From Firmicutes bacterium UBA5766 (GTDB taxonomy: Bacteria > Bacillota > Desulfotomaculia > Desulfotomaculales > Nap2-2B), in NCBI GenBank assembly GCA_002418775.1, contig DIEU01000021.1, positions 1-37,106 on the forward strand: a DNA stretch of 37,106 nucleotides, given 5' to 3'. Below are positions 7,122 through 14,989 of the stretch, one piece after another. Position 1 is the first letter of the stretch. Each line of letters starts with the position of its first letter. Made by a program: the position numbers and the translations under genes. Below the pieces are notes generated by a model, which saw only the letters and a list, made by a program, of their open reading frames with translations, made no database searches and was not told where the DNA came from.

Positions 7122-7814
7122 TTGTTGATCGATGATTTTTCTCCATTATGGATCTCAATGAAATCCTCCGCCTGTGCGACATTGATAACTTTAGTTTTTG
7201 GAGTAGCGGCTGCATGGTTTGTAGCCGCTTACTCTAAGAAAACAAAAGGGTTAATAGACAGTATTCTTACTCTCCCTATGGTTCTGCCCCCTACGGTTGC
7301 CGGGTTTTTCTTATTATTGATCCTCGGGAAGAACGGGATTATCGGAGGATTCCTGAAAAAATTCGATATCACCATAATTTTTTCCTGGGTGGCAATCGTG
7401 ATTGCCGCATCTGTCGTTTCATTTCCACTCATGTACAGAACCGTCAGGGCCGCTTTTGAACAAATAGACTCAAATATTTTAGACGCTGCCAGAATTCTCG
7501 GAGCAAACGAATTCAAGCTGTTGTTTAAAGTAGCGATACCCTTGGCCTGGCCGGGAATTGCAGCAGGCACAATTCTTAGTTTTGCAAGGAGCCTCGGGGA
7601 ATTTGGGGCCACCTTAATGGTTGCCGGAAATATACCGGGAAAAACACAAACAATTCCTGTGGCAATCTTTTTTGCAACTGAGAGCGGAGAAATGGATAAG
7701 GCATATTTATGGGTAGCGTTGATATTTGTAATTTCACTGATCGTAATGATTTTAATGAATTATTGGTCAGGTTTTCAGGCCAGGCTGCTTTTTCATCCCA
7801 GGGGGAAACTGTAA
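7122..7814 (+). CDS. modB: Molybdate ABC transporter permease ModB
   Basis: A 230-residue integral membrane protein with about five or six hydrophobic helices, the channel of the molybdate importer. The cytoplasmic EAA loop that docks on ModC reads AARILGANEFKLLFKVAIPLAWPG, shown here only as a landmark around residues 120-143, followed by SLGEFGATLMVAG, a ModB/CysU family hallmark. GAGGTG at 7110-7115 acts as the Shine-Dalgarno, so the start is most likely TTG at 7122 or 7125; a GTG at 7113 would lie inside the binding site. The stop TAA overlaps the modC ATG by one base, showing translational coupling. Confidence 0.9.
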   Translation: MLIDDFSPLWISMKSSACATLITLVFGVAAAWFVAAYSKKTKGLIDSILTLPMVLPPTVAGFFLLLILGKNGIIGGFLKKFDITIIFSWVAIVIAASVVSFPLMYRTVRAAFEQIDSNILDAARILGANEFKLLFKVAIPLAWPGIAAGTILSFARSLGEFGATLMVAGNIPGKTQTIPVAIFFATESGEMDKAYLWVALIFVISLIVMILMNYWSGFQARLLFHPRGKL

Positions 7815-8878
7815 TGGAACTGTATGTGGAAATAAAGAAGAATCTTCCCGGGTTCGTTTTAGATGTAAAGTTCGAAGGCTCAAAGGAAAGAATTGCGCTT
7901 TTGGGAGCTTCCGGGTCGGGTAAAACTATGACCTTAAGGTGCGTTGCCGGCCTTGTTAAGCCGGATGAAGGGAAGATTATTGTCAATGGAAAAACATTTT
8001 TTGATTCGAAAAAGGGAATTAATATTAAACCAAAACATCGTAAGGTAGGCTTTTTGTTTCAGAATTACGCCCTTTTTCCCCATCTGACAGTGAAAGATAA
8101 TATTGCTTTTGGTATCAGGGGATTATCTGATCAGGAAAGAAACCTTAGAATAAGCAACTTGCTGGAAAGGTTCGGTCTGACAGGCCTGGAGAATAGGTAT
8201 CCCCGCTTAATTTCAGGAGGCCAGCAGCAGCGCACGGCGCTTGCCAGAACAATAGCCGCCGAACCAGATATAATCTTGCTAGATGAGCCCTTTTCCGCGC
8301 TTGATGAACACCTGCGGTCCTATATGGCAAGGGAAATGCTGGAAATTTTAAAAGAATTCGGGGGAACGACCTTGTTTGTTACGCATAACATTGAAGAAGC
8401 ATACCGGATGTGTGAAAAAATAGCAGTTCTATATTCTGGAGAGCTTCATGTTTTTGGAAGTAAGAAGGATGTATTCGAAAACCCTCAAACAAGTGAAGCG
8501 GCCCGGATTACCGGATGTAAAAATATTGTTGAAGCGGTAAGGGTTGATGATGGATATATCGAAATTCCTTCATGGGGCATAAAATTGAAAACAGATTCCA
8601 AGGTAAAAGCAGAGAAAGGATTTTATGGCGTAAGAGCGAATCATATCCGGTTAAGCAACGGGAATAACTCCGGTAATGTCTTTAAAGCAAGAATTGTCGG
8701 GAATATTGAAACGCAGTTTCGTCAAACAGTATATTTAAAATTTGTGGAAGCGACAAACGGGAATTCCAATTATCATATTCAATGGGAAGTCAGCAAGGAT
8801 ATCTGGGACCAGATAAGTAAAGAACAAGGTCTTATAAATATTCGTTTACCCCAGGATAAAATGTATTTCGAAAAATAA
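7814..8878 (+). CDS. modC: Molybdate ABC transporter ATPase ModC
   Basis: A 354-residue ATP-binding subunit. Walker A GASGSGKT is at residues 31-38, the Q-loop is FLFQNYALFPHL, the signature is ISGGQQQRTALAR, Walker B is IILLDEPFSALD, and the H-loop is FVTHN. A C-terminal TOBE/Mop-like domain begins near residue 260. The ATPase powers ModB; the Mop-like part can bind molybdate and regulate transport. The ATG at 7814 overlaps the modB stop (TAATG) and follows GGGGGAAA; the longer frame starting at 7709 lies inside modB. It is last of the mod genes, with 54 bases before the next gene and no clear terminator, so read-through is likely. Confidence 0.92.
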   Translation: MELYVEIKKNLPGFVLDVKFEGSKERIALLGASGSGKTMTLRCVAGLVKPDEGKIIVNGKTFFDSKKGINIKPKHRKVGFLFQNYALFPHLTVKDNIAFGIRGLSDQERNLRISNLLERFGLTGLENRYPRLISGGQQQRTALARTIAAEPDIILLDEPFSALDEHLRSYMAREMLEILKEFGGTTLFVTHNIEEAYRMCEKIAVLYSGELHVFGSKKDVFENPQTSEAARITGCKNIVEAVRVDDGYIEIPSWGIKLKTDSKVKAEKGFYGVRANHIRLSNGNNSGNVFKARIVGNIETQFRQTVYLKFVEATNGNSNYHIQWEVSKDIWDQISKEQGLINIRLPQDKMYFEK

Positions 8879-8932
8879 AAGATACAGAAGTATTAGAATG
8901 ATCAAGAAAATAAACAGCAGGAGCTGACGCCT

Positions 8933-9370
8933 GTGAATATACAATTACTCAGAAGCATGGAAAATATTTGTGATCCACTGCTCGTAGAAATCCTTAAAGA
9001 ATATTTCGGCGACATAAACGATGTTATTTCATGGTTTCCGGACCTGGTAGGGTATATAGGAGACGACTATGACTTCTTTGGTAAGCCGGTAAAAAGAGGA
9101 CGCACGGGTTATTTTTGGTTCCTCACAGAAAAACTTTTAATACAGGCAAGCGCCGAAAAAGAATCAATTTCCGTAAAGGTTTTTAAGCTGGACAAGATTG
9201 TCAGTGTCAGTTGCGATTACATCGTTATCAAAGCAGGGCTTAGAGTAGATATAACAGGTATAGTTGTCGCTTTTTCTGACGGGCAAAGTGTTAAAATTGA
9301 AAGCAGGCAGGGATATAATCAAAGTATAGAAGAATTTTACATTGCGCTGGTTAATAAGGTTAGTCATTGA
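8933..9370 (+). CDS. Hypothetical protein (145 aa) downstream of modC
   Basis: I do not recognise this protein. Residues 1-50 are mixed and acidic (DPLLVEILKEYFGDINDV). From about 55 to 140 a series of short hydrophobic strands alternates with charged turns, for example GYFWFLTEKLLIQA, ISVKVFKLDKIVSVSCDYI and RVDITGIVVAFSDG, and a final helix SIEEFYIALVNKV closes it. That all-beta then one-helix order recalls a PH/GRAM-like fold, which is only an inference. No signal peptide or membrane segment is seen. The start is GTG at 8933 with AGGAG upstream. It is probably co-transcribed with modABC, but nothing ties it to molybdenum. It converges with the tRNA-Ser gene. Confidence 0.65.
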   Translation: MNIQLLRSMENICDPLLVEILKEYFGDINDVISWFPDLVGYIGDDYDFFGKPVKRGRTGYFWFLTEKLLIQASAEKESISVKVFKLDKIVSVSCDYIVIKAGLRVDITGIVVAFSDGQSVKIESRQGYNQSIEEFYIALVNKVSH

Positions 9371-9394
9371 ATTTTTCTGCTCAAAACCAATTAC

Positions 9395-9489
9395 TGGCGG
9401 AGAGAGAGGGATTTGAACCCCCGAGACGGGTACTAACCGCCTACTCGATTTCGAGTCGAGCGCCTTCAGCCAAGCTCGGCCATCTCTCC
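9395..9489 (-). tRNA. tRNA-Ser (anticodon CGA)
   Basis: A 95-base class II tRNA gene including an encoded 3' CCA (9395-9397). The acceptor stem is GGAGAGA/TCTCTCC and the D arm begins TGGCCGAG, as in serine tRNAs. The anticodon stem CTCGA/TCGAG holds loop CTCGAAA, giving CGA, which reads UCG. A long variable arm, typical of Ser, follows, then GGTTCAAATCC in the T arm. It starts six bases after the tadA stop and is probably co-transcribed with it; no separate promoter was seen. Confidence 0.96.
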
Positions 9490-9495
9490 ATAAGA

Positions 9496-9984
9496 TTAGT
9501 TTTCTTCTTTTTTTCTCAACTGCTGAAAAAACTTCTGTATGATTGCTTTACATTCTTCCTCAAGTACTCCGGAAACAACTTTTACCTGGTGATTAAACCT
9601 GGTATCACGCACAATATCGATTAAAGAATCAACCGCTCCCGCCTTGGGGTCTTTAACCCCGTAGATCAGGTTTTCCACCCGGAACATTAAAAGCGCCCCA
9701 GCGCACATGGGGCATGGTTCAACGGTTGTGTATATAGAAGACCCGCTCAAGCGCCAATCTTTTTGAGAAGCCGCCGCCTGCCTGAGGGCGACGATTTCGG
9801 CGTGGGCGGATCCGTCCTGCATCGTTTCGCGAAGGTTGTGCCCCCGCCCGATAATCACATCATCCAGGACAACAACAGCCCCAACAGGCACTTCACCAAG
9901 CAAAAAAGCTTTCCCGGCTTCGGCCAGGGCTTGTTTCATGTACATAATATGCTTTTGTGCAGTACTGTCTTGATTATCTATCAT
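9496..9984 (-). CDS. tadA: tRNA-specific adenosine deaminase TadA
   Basis: A 162-residue zinc deaminase that converts adenosine 34 to inosine in tRNA-Arg(ACG). The active-site signatures are HAEIV (zinc histidine and catalytic glutamate) in DGSAHAEIVALRQA and PCPMCAGAL (the two zinc cysteines), followed by VENLIYGVKDPKAGAV, which is characteristic of TadA rather than cytidine deaminases. Length fits the family. The start is uncertain: the ATG at 9984 has no obvious binding site, and in-frame ATG codons at residues 14 and 16 (near MYMKQALAEA) match the usual family start better. It lies directly upstream of tRNA-Ser, a linkage also known from other Firmicutes. Confidence 0.93.
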   Translation of the reverse strand: MIDNQDSTAQKHIMYMKQALAEAGKAFLLGEVPVGAVVVLDDVIIGRGHNLRETMQDGSAHAEIVALRQAAASQKDWRLSGSSIYTTVEPCPMCAGALLMFRVENLIYGVKDPKAGAVDSLIDIVRDTRFNHQVKVVSGVLEEECKAIIQKFFQQLRKKEEN

Positions 9985-10030
9985 AACCGGAATTCAATTT
10001 TAACACAGGCAATATTACTTATCAAGGTGT

Positions 10031-10053
10031 AACTATTACTACAGCGAAATATT
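10031..10053. repeat. Partial copy of the murG-ftsW intergenic repeat
   Basis: These 23 bases, beginning AACTATTACTACAGCG, are identical to the left end of the hairpin element at 20636. After them the sequences diverge, although a G-rich stretch with ACGCCGCTACGGGGG at about 10107-10121 faintly echoes it. It sits in the gap between sigE and tadA. Confidence 0.8.
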
Positions 10054-10160
10054 AATAATAAAAACAGGTTATTATTAAATCGCAAGCATGTGGGGCACAC
10101 GCCGCTACGGGGGATCAAAAACTGCGCTCTGGGGAAGCGGTAAAACCGTAAAAGTTCAAA

Positions 10161-10889
10161 TTATTCCAGGCGGTAAATTTCTCTTTGCAGCCTTTTAATG
10201 ATCCTCTTCTCCAGCCGTGAAATGTACGACTGGGAAATACCAAGCATATCCGCCACTTCTTTTTGTGTTTTTTCAACCCCATTGGCCAGTCCGAAGCGAA
10301 GTTCCATGATCATCCTCTCCCGCCTGCCCAGTTTCTGCAATGCAAGATGGAGCAGCTTACGATCAACTTCTTCCTCAATATATTTATAGATGATGTCGTT
10401 TTCAGTTCCCAGCACATCTGAAAGAAGCAGTTCATTGCCGTCCCAGTCCGTATTCAAAGGTTCGTCAAACGAAACTTCGGAACGTGTTTTGCTGTTTCTG
10501 CGGAGGTACATAAGGATTTCGTTTTCAATACAGCGGGAAGCATAAGTGGCAAGCTTGATTTTTTTGGCGGGATCAAATGAGTTGACTGCTTTAATCAAGC
10601 CTATAGTCCCTATTGAAACCAGGTCCTCGACACCTACTCCCGTATTTTCAAATTTGCGCGCAATATAGACTACAAGGCGCAGGTTTCTTTCAATCAGGAC
10701 AGTCCGTACGGCAGAATCGCCCGCTTCCAGTTTGTCGATCAAATAACATTCTTCATTAATAGAAAGGGGAGGCGGTAAGGCCTCGCTGCTGCCCACGTAA
10801 AAAATTTTGGGACAATAACCGAGCCGGCTGAATAACCGCAGTAATAGAACCCGAAAAACCAGCTTCACTCGCCAGATTTTTAAAGCCAT
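10161..10889 (-). CDS. sigE: RNA polymerase sporulation sigma factor SigE (pro-sigma-E)
   Basis: A 242-residue sigma-70 family factor that drives early mother-cell transcription during sporulation. The N-terminal pro-peptide (about residues 1-30, basic and hydrophobic) ends at FYVGSSEALPPPL, which matches the conserved processing region. Region 2 includes NLRLVVYIARKF, DLVSIGTIGLIKAV and KLATYASRCIENEILMYLRR. Region 4 has ERMIMELRFGL followed by the HTH TQKEVADMLGISQSYISRLEKR. It lies 23 bases after spoIIGA, whose product removes the pro-sequence. GGAGGG precedes the ATG. The forespore factor sigG, which follows sigE in many Firmicutes, is not present here. Confidence 0.96.
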   Translation of the reverse strand: MALKIWRVKLVFRVLLLRLFSRLGYCPKIFYVGSSEALPPPLSINEECYLIDKLEAGDSAVRTVLIERNLRLVVYIARKFENTGVGVEDLVSIGTIGLIKAVNSFDPAKKIKLATYASRCIENEILMYLRRNSKTRSEVSFDEPLNTDWDGNELLLSDVLGTENDIIYKYIEEEVDRKLLHLALQKLGRRERMIMELRFGLANGVEKTQKEVADMLGISQSYISRLEKRIIKRLQREIYRLE

Positions 10890-10912
10890 GGCTGCAACCC
10901 TCCAAACTTTCC

Positions 10913-11830
10913 TTATGCCGTTTCCAGCAAACCCGGATGAAGCAGGGCATGATAGGCGGAACCTGAATTCAGGCGGCTGCGGGAGATTCCTATAACCACC
11001 CTGTCAACAAGCGCCTTTCCGCCGTTCTGGTCTATCTCCACTTCATCGGGACGAATACCGACAAGGAGTCCATGTTCCATACCGAGTGAATGGAAGGGGA
11101 TTACCCTGAAACGCGCCGCCCATGGAGTTCCTTCCAAAGCAGCCAGCAAGGATGTGTAATCAAGCTCCTTTTTCTCGAAAAACACTTTCACAACGGATGG
11201 CAGGATAACTTTTATGGCTGAGTATTCCACAACGATTACAGGTTCCCCGGTAAGAGGGTCCATCAGGCTGTTGCCTGTATCTACCAGCGCGTTTACTTTT
11301 ACGTTCCGCCCGTAAATGCTGATTCCAAGGGGTACTTGAAAACGGTTCAGGCCGCCTTTCTTTCTAAAAAACCAGCCGCCTGTATAGTACACAGCCCAGA
11401 AAAAACACAAAGCCAGCAGGACCACAGCCCAAAAATACCTGCCGGTCACAGATGTAATCCATTCCGCTTCACCCGCAATTACCGGACTTGAATGCAGCAG
11501 ATAGGTAAAGCCGAAGACCATGCCGCCGAGGCTGAAAGAGGCAAGGTAAAAAAAACAAAAACAACCTGCCAGAACTCGCCAGGACAAAGGAGCAAAGGCA
11601 ACCAGGACCATAACCAGTGACATAAGCGCTTTTGCAGGCAGGTTATATAGCCAGCCTGCTGATGGGAAAAAAGAGAGCAGAGAATAGATACTTCCGACAC
11701 CTGCAGCAAGAAGAAGCCTTGGGAAGCGCTGGCGAACCTGACCCAGCCGCCCTGCAGCCCACAAAATTACATAGTTCATGATCAAGTTGCCGATCAATAC
11801 CTGGTCAACATAAACCACGTAACCCGCCAA
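10913..11830 (-). CDS. spoIIGA: Sporulation sigma-E processing peptidase SpoIIGA
   Basis: A 305-residue membrane aspartic protease that matures pro-sigma-E at the sporulation septum. The first 150 residues contain five hydrophobic helices; the C-terminal half carries the retropepsin-like catalytic motif ALVDTGNSLMDPLTG, with the aspartate at residue 184, and closes with HALLHPGLL. The start is TTG at 11828-11830, preceded by GGGGGAAA. The upstream region has a TATAAT-like box (11853-11858, minus strand) and TTTGTCATAA (11892-11901, minus strand), close to a Spo0A box, consistent with the Spo0A-driven spoIIG promoter known from Bacillus. Confidence 0.94.
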   Translation of the reverse strand: MAGYVVYVDQVLIGNLIMNYVILWAAGRLGQVRQRFPRLLLAAGVGSIYSLLSFFPSAGWLYNLPAKALMSLVMVLVAFAPLSWRVLAGCFCFFYLASFSLGGMVFGFTYLLHSSPVIAGEAEWITSVTGRYFWAVVLLALCFFWAVYYTGGWFFRKKGGLNRFQVPLGISIYGRNVKVNALVDTGNSLMDPLTGEPVIVVEYSAIKVILPSVVKVFFEKKELDYTSLLAALEGTPWAARFRVIPFHSLGMEHGLLVGIRPDEVEIDQNGGKALVDRVVIGISRSRLNSGSAYHALLHPGLLETA

Positions 11831-11852
11831 TAAGATTTCCCCCAGACAGGTT

Positions 11853-11901
11853 ATTATAAACCCCTACCATGATATGGCCGCTTTACTATCATTATGACAA
11901 A
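11853..11901 (-). promoter_or_regulatory. Tentative spoIIG promoter with Spo0A-like box
   Basis: On the minus strand, TTTGTCATAA (11892-11901) resembles the Spo0A box consensus and TATAAT (11853-11858) a -10 element 23 bases upstream of the spoIIGA TTG. No good -35 box is seen at 17 bases, as expected for an activator-dependent promoter, but the evidence is thin. Confidence 0.35.
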
Positions 11902-11924
11902 AATACAAAAACCAACATAACGCT

Positions 11925-11966
11925 TAAAAAATTAAAACCCTGCATCAATTATACAATGGCAGGGTT
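11925..11966 (-). terminator. Rho-independent terminator of ftsZ
   Basis: On the minus strand, AACCCTGC (11959-11966) pairs with GCAGGGTT (11936-11943) across a 15-base AT-rich loop, followed by TTAATTTTTT. It lies about 100 bases after the ftsZ stop and separates the dcw unit from spoIIGA-sigE. Confidence 0.7.
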
Positions 11967-12063
11967 AGTAAACATTGTCAGTTATTGGCTATCTGGTAAA
12001 TAATTTTCTATCTTTATCCGACAAATATCTTTTGCTTTTATTCAAAGACGATAATCCGAAGTA

Positions 12064-13119
12064 TCAACGCTTCCGGCGAAGAAATGCGGGTATATCAAGT
12101 TCTTCGTGGTTGCTTAAAGGTTTCAGGCCAACTTCCGTCTTCGGACGCTCCTTTTTAATGAGCGGTTTTTGATCAAAACCTGTTGCGATGACGGTAACTC
12201 TGACCATTTCTTCCATCATTTCATCAATAACGGCGCCGAAAATTATATTGGCCTCTTGGTCCGCGGCCTGAGAAATAATTTCCGCAGCCTCGTTAACTTC
12301 AAAGAGACCCAAACTGGTCCCGCCCGTGATATTCAGCAGGACGCCCCTTGCTCCTTCAATAGACGTCTCCAGCAGGGGGCTGGAAATAGCGATTTTTGCC
12401 GCTTCCGTGGCCCGGCTTTCACCGCTGGCTATTCCAATGCCCATCAAAGCTGAACCGGTATCTTTCATAATCGTTTTTACGTCGGCAAAGTCCAGGTTGA
12501 TCAGGCCGGGTACGGCGATTAAATCCGATATTCCCTGAACTCCCTGCCGCAGAACGTCGTCAGCTATGCGAAAAGCTTCCTGCATTGAGGTATGTTTGTC
12601 AATAACCTGAAGCAGGCGGTCATTGGGAATTGTAATCAGCGTGTCAACCTTCTCACGAAGGTTCTGGATACCCATTTCAGACTGGTTCATTCTCCTGCGG
12701 CCTTCAAATGTAAACGGTTTGGTTACCACGCCGACTGTCAGCGCGCCTATCTCTTTGGCAATCTCCGCAACTATCGGAGCAGCGCCGGTACCGGTGCCTC
12801 CTCCCATACCGGCTGTCACAAAAACCATATCCGCGCCCTTTAATGCCTGGAAGATATCATCCCTGCTTTCTTCCGCCGCCTTGTTGCCAATCTCGGGAAT
12901 GCCTCCCGAACCCAAGCCTTTGGTCAGCTTGGACCCAATTTGTATTTTATTATTGCTCTGGACAAGTTGCAGCGCCTGAGCATCAGTGTTTACGGCAATA
13001 AATTCCACACCTCTTAGACCGGCTACAATCATCCGGTTTATTGCATTATTCCCCCCCCCACCGACACCAATTACCTTTATGCTGGCAAATTGGTCCATAT
13101 TCAGCTCTAAGTCAAGCAT
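12064..13119 (-). CDS. ftsZ: Cell division protein FtsZ
   Basis: A 351-residue tubulin-like GTPase that forms the cytokinetic ring. It shows the GTP-binding VGVGGGGNNAINRM near residues 18-30, the tubulin signature GGGTGTG at about 106-112, and the T7-loop NLDFADVKTIM. A linker leads to the conserved C-terminal peptide LDIPAFLRRKR, which in other bacteria binds membrane anchors and regulators. I chose the ATG at 13119, directly after AAGGGGGGAAACCC; a longer frame begins with TTG at 13149 but lacks a binding site. No ftsA is seen upstream, which is common in Peptococcaceae-like dcw clusters. A terminator follows the gene. Confidence 0.97.
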   Translation of the reverse strand: MLDLELNMDQFASIKVIGVGGGGNNAINRMIVAGLRGVEFIAVNTDAQALQLVQSNNKIQIGSKLTKGLGSGGIPEIGNKAAEESRDDIFQALKGADMVFVTAGMGGGTGTGAAPIVAEIAKEIGALTVGVVTKPFTFEGRRRMNQSEMGIQNLREKVDTLITIPNDRLLQVIDKHTSMQEAFRIADDVLRQGVQGISDLIAVPGLINLDFADVKTIMKDTGSALMGIGIASGESRATEAAKIAISSPLLETSIEGARGVLLNITGGTSLGLFEVNEAAEIISQAADQEANIIFGAVIDEMMEEMVRVTVIATGFDQKPLIKKERPKTEVGLKPLSNHEELDIPAFLRRKR

Positions 13120-13206
13120 GGGTTTCCCCCCTTTTAAAATCTTCGTCAATTGAATAAGTAATAAAATTCAACAAAAAGGGTTATTATCCTCTTTGCGCCA
13201 GGGAAA

Positions 13207-13545
13207 TTATTTCTTTAAAAGGCGCCGTCTGATAATAGCAAGGTTTTGAAACAGACGGACACCAAAAGCGACAACTGCGGCAAGGTACAAGTCTATACCA
13301 AGTCTTTCACCGACAAAGGCCAATCCCGCAGCCAGCAAAGCGTTGCTGAAAAAACCGCTGATAAATACTGCAAGATCAAAAGTATCTTCCATAGCGGCCC
13401 GGATGCCTCCAAAGACCGAGTCCAAAGCCGCAAGCACCGCTACGGACATATACTTGGCGTAGACTACGGGAAAAAACAAAGGGACATATAATCCCAGGAC
13501 AACTCCCAGAAGCAAGCCCAGCAAGGCCCAAATACTTACCCACAT
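13207..13545 (-). CDS. sbp: Small basic protein (DUF1290 family, Sbp)
   Basis: A 112-residue membrane protein with about three or four hydrophobic helices. Family landmarks are LYVPLFFPVVYAKYMSVAVLAALDSVFGGIRA and, near the end, GVRLFQNLAIIRR with a basic tail. It is a conserved member of Firmicutes dcw regions, lying between the DUF881 genes and ftsZ, with no established biochemical role. GAAGGAG lies about ten bases before the ATG. The spacing to its neighbours (29 bases from the upstream DUF881 gene, 87 to ftsZ) fits an operon. Confidence 0.9.
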   Translation of the reverse strand: MWVSIWALLGLLLGVVLGLYVPLFFPVVYAKYMSVAVLAALDSVFGGIRAAMEDTFDLAVFISGFFSNALLAAGLAFVGERLGIDLYLAAVVAFGVRLFQNLAIIRRRLLKK

Positions 13546-13574
13546 GTATTATGACGCTCCTTCTTCAGCATAGC

Positions 13575-14249
13575 TCAGGAATGACTGCCGTTGTATGCCG
13601 GTATGGTCAGATCTTCACTGGCTTGAATATCCACAGCCGCCCCGAGTTCCCTTAAATATTCAACAACTCCGCCTGAAATATCCATCGCTGCCCTTAATCG
13701 TTCGGGATCGCCTACCGCCAGGATGTAATAAGGCGGCACAACCCGGGTGAGGTTAACGTTAATGAAAGGCGCCGCATATCTTATTTCCGTAGTTGCCACG
13801 ATGCGCTGCCCGTTAATGGAAAGCGCCTCCGCACCCGCAATACGCAATTCATTGACAACTCTTAGAAGATCTTCATCCCGGAGCGTAAAAGAGATTGGCG
13901 TCTCAGCCCCTGAAGACGGCCGGGGGTTGTCCAGCGTTATTTCAATACCTGGACCAGTTATCTTAACTAAACCGGCGGCTACTTTTGCGTTATCCAATTC
14001 TCCTTCTAACGCCGAGAGAGCTTCCTCTTGACCCTTATTGGCCTGCGCCAATTTACTTTCTAAATCTTTGATTTCTTTCCTCAAGTTAGCTTTTTCCGTT
14101 TCAAGCCTCCGGTATTCTATAGTCAGCTCCTGATCCCTGCCGGCGGGGACGCCCTGGGCTGCCCGGTTAATTGTCCGAATTTGAAAAGTAACCATTAACC
14201 CGACAATCAGAGCGACAAGGAAAATAAAGAAGCAGGTTTTCTTCATCAT
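13575..14249 (-). CDS. DUF881 family protein, second copy
   Basis: A 224-residue protein with an N-terminal membrane anchor (about residues 5-22), a coiled-coil at about 45-85 rich in Glu and Lys, and the DUF881 domain with GPGIEITLDN, DEDLLRVVNEL and ALSINGQRIVATTEIR. It is probably exposed outside the membrane. The molecular function of the family is unknown; its constant presence in dcw clusters points to division or wall synthesis. It overlaps the upstream paralogue by four bases (ATGA), which shows translational coupling. It shares the SINGQR core with that paralogue, so the two arose by duplication. Confidence 0.9.
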   Translation of the reverse strand: MMKKTCFFIFLVALIVGLMVTFQIRTINRAAQGVPAGRDQELTIEYRRLETEKANLRKEIKDLESKLAQANKGQEEALSALEGELDNAKVAAGLVKITGPGIEITLDNPRPSSGAETPISFTLRDEDLLRVVNELRIAGAEALSINGQRIVATTEIRYAAPFINVNLTRVVPPYYILAVGDPERLRAAMDISGGVVEYLRELGAAVDIQASEDLTIPAYNGSHS

Positions 14250-14971
14250 GTATTATTATTCTCCCCGTTAAAAACTGGCCTGGCATAATCAAATTTTAAA
14301 CTGCCGGTATAAGCTGGTATAGTTACTTCCGATACCTTCTTAACCGAGACCTGTATACTCCAAAACTGCAGCTGTTCAATTATTCCCCCGCGCATCTGCA
14401 AAGATTTTACCATATTATCCGGGTCACCCACGGCGGAGATAATAAACGGCGGTGTTAACCGGTAAAATTTGTTGGTCAGAATTGTCGGGCCAACACAGCG
14501 GATTTCACTGCCGGCAAGCTGACGCTGTCCGTTTATCGACAAAGCACGTGCGCCGGCGGCTTTAAGCTCGTTAATAACTTTCAGGACATCCTCATCGTGA
14601 AGCACGTACAAATTAGGATTCTCGCCCGGCTGAACGATTTTATTGCTGTCATTCAAAGCAACCTCCACACCCGGGCCTTTTACCTCGATCAAACCGGCTT
14701 CCATACGTGCGCTGTTCAATTCATCTTTTAAAGCGCTTAGCCGGGCTCCGGTCATCGCCTTATCGAGTTCGTCCCTTAGCTTCTCCGCGCGGCTTTGCAA
14801 TGCATCCCGCTCTTCCCTGGATTTATCAACCTGGCCGACTAAAGTCTGAGACTGATAAAGAGAAGAACTTTGTCCGGCATTTTTGGTCAGCCGGAATTGA
14901 TAGCTGAACATGAAACCGGCGATTAAGCCTATGATAATTAAAGCCCACCGGTATTTTTTGAGCTGAAACAT
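14246..14971 (-). CDS. DUF881 family protein, first copy
   Basis: A 241-residue paralogue of the next gene, with one N-terminal membrane helix (residues 8-24), a coiled-coil at about 45-80 and the DUF881 domain: GPGVEVALND, DEDVLKVINEL, ALSINGQRQLAGSEIR and the following FYRLTPPFIISAVGDP. The topology is the same: single-pass, with the domain outside. AAAGGAAGG precedes the ATG. It lies 18 bases after ftsQ. The role is unknown. Confidence 0.9.
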   Translation of the reverse strand: MFQLKKYRWALIIIGLIAGFMFSYQFRLTKNAGQSSSLYQSQTLVGQVDKSREERDALQSRAEKLRDELDKAMTGARLSALKDELNSARMEAGLIEVKGPGVEVALNDSNKIVQPGENPNLYVLHDEDVLKVINELKAAGARALSINGQRQLAGSEIRCVGPTILTNKFYRLTPPFIISAVGDPDNMVKSLQMRGGIIEQLQFWSIQVSVKKVSEVTIPAYTGSLKFDYARPVFNGENNNT

Positions 14972-14989
14972 TCCGGCTTGCCTTCCTTT

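Noticed and set aside
9367..9624. 85-codon + strand frame across tRNA-Ser and the end of tadA
   Set aside because: It runs through a tRNA gene and is antisense to tadA.
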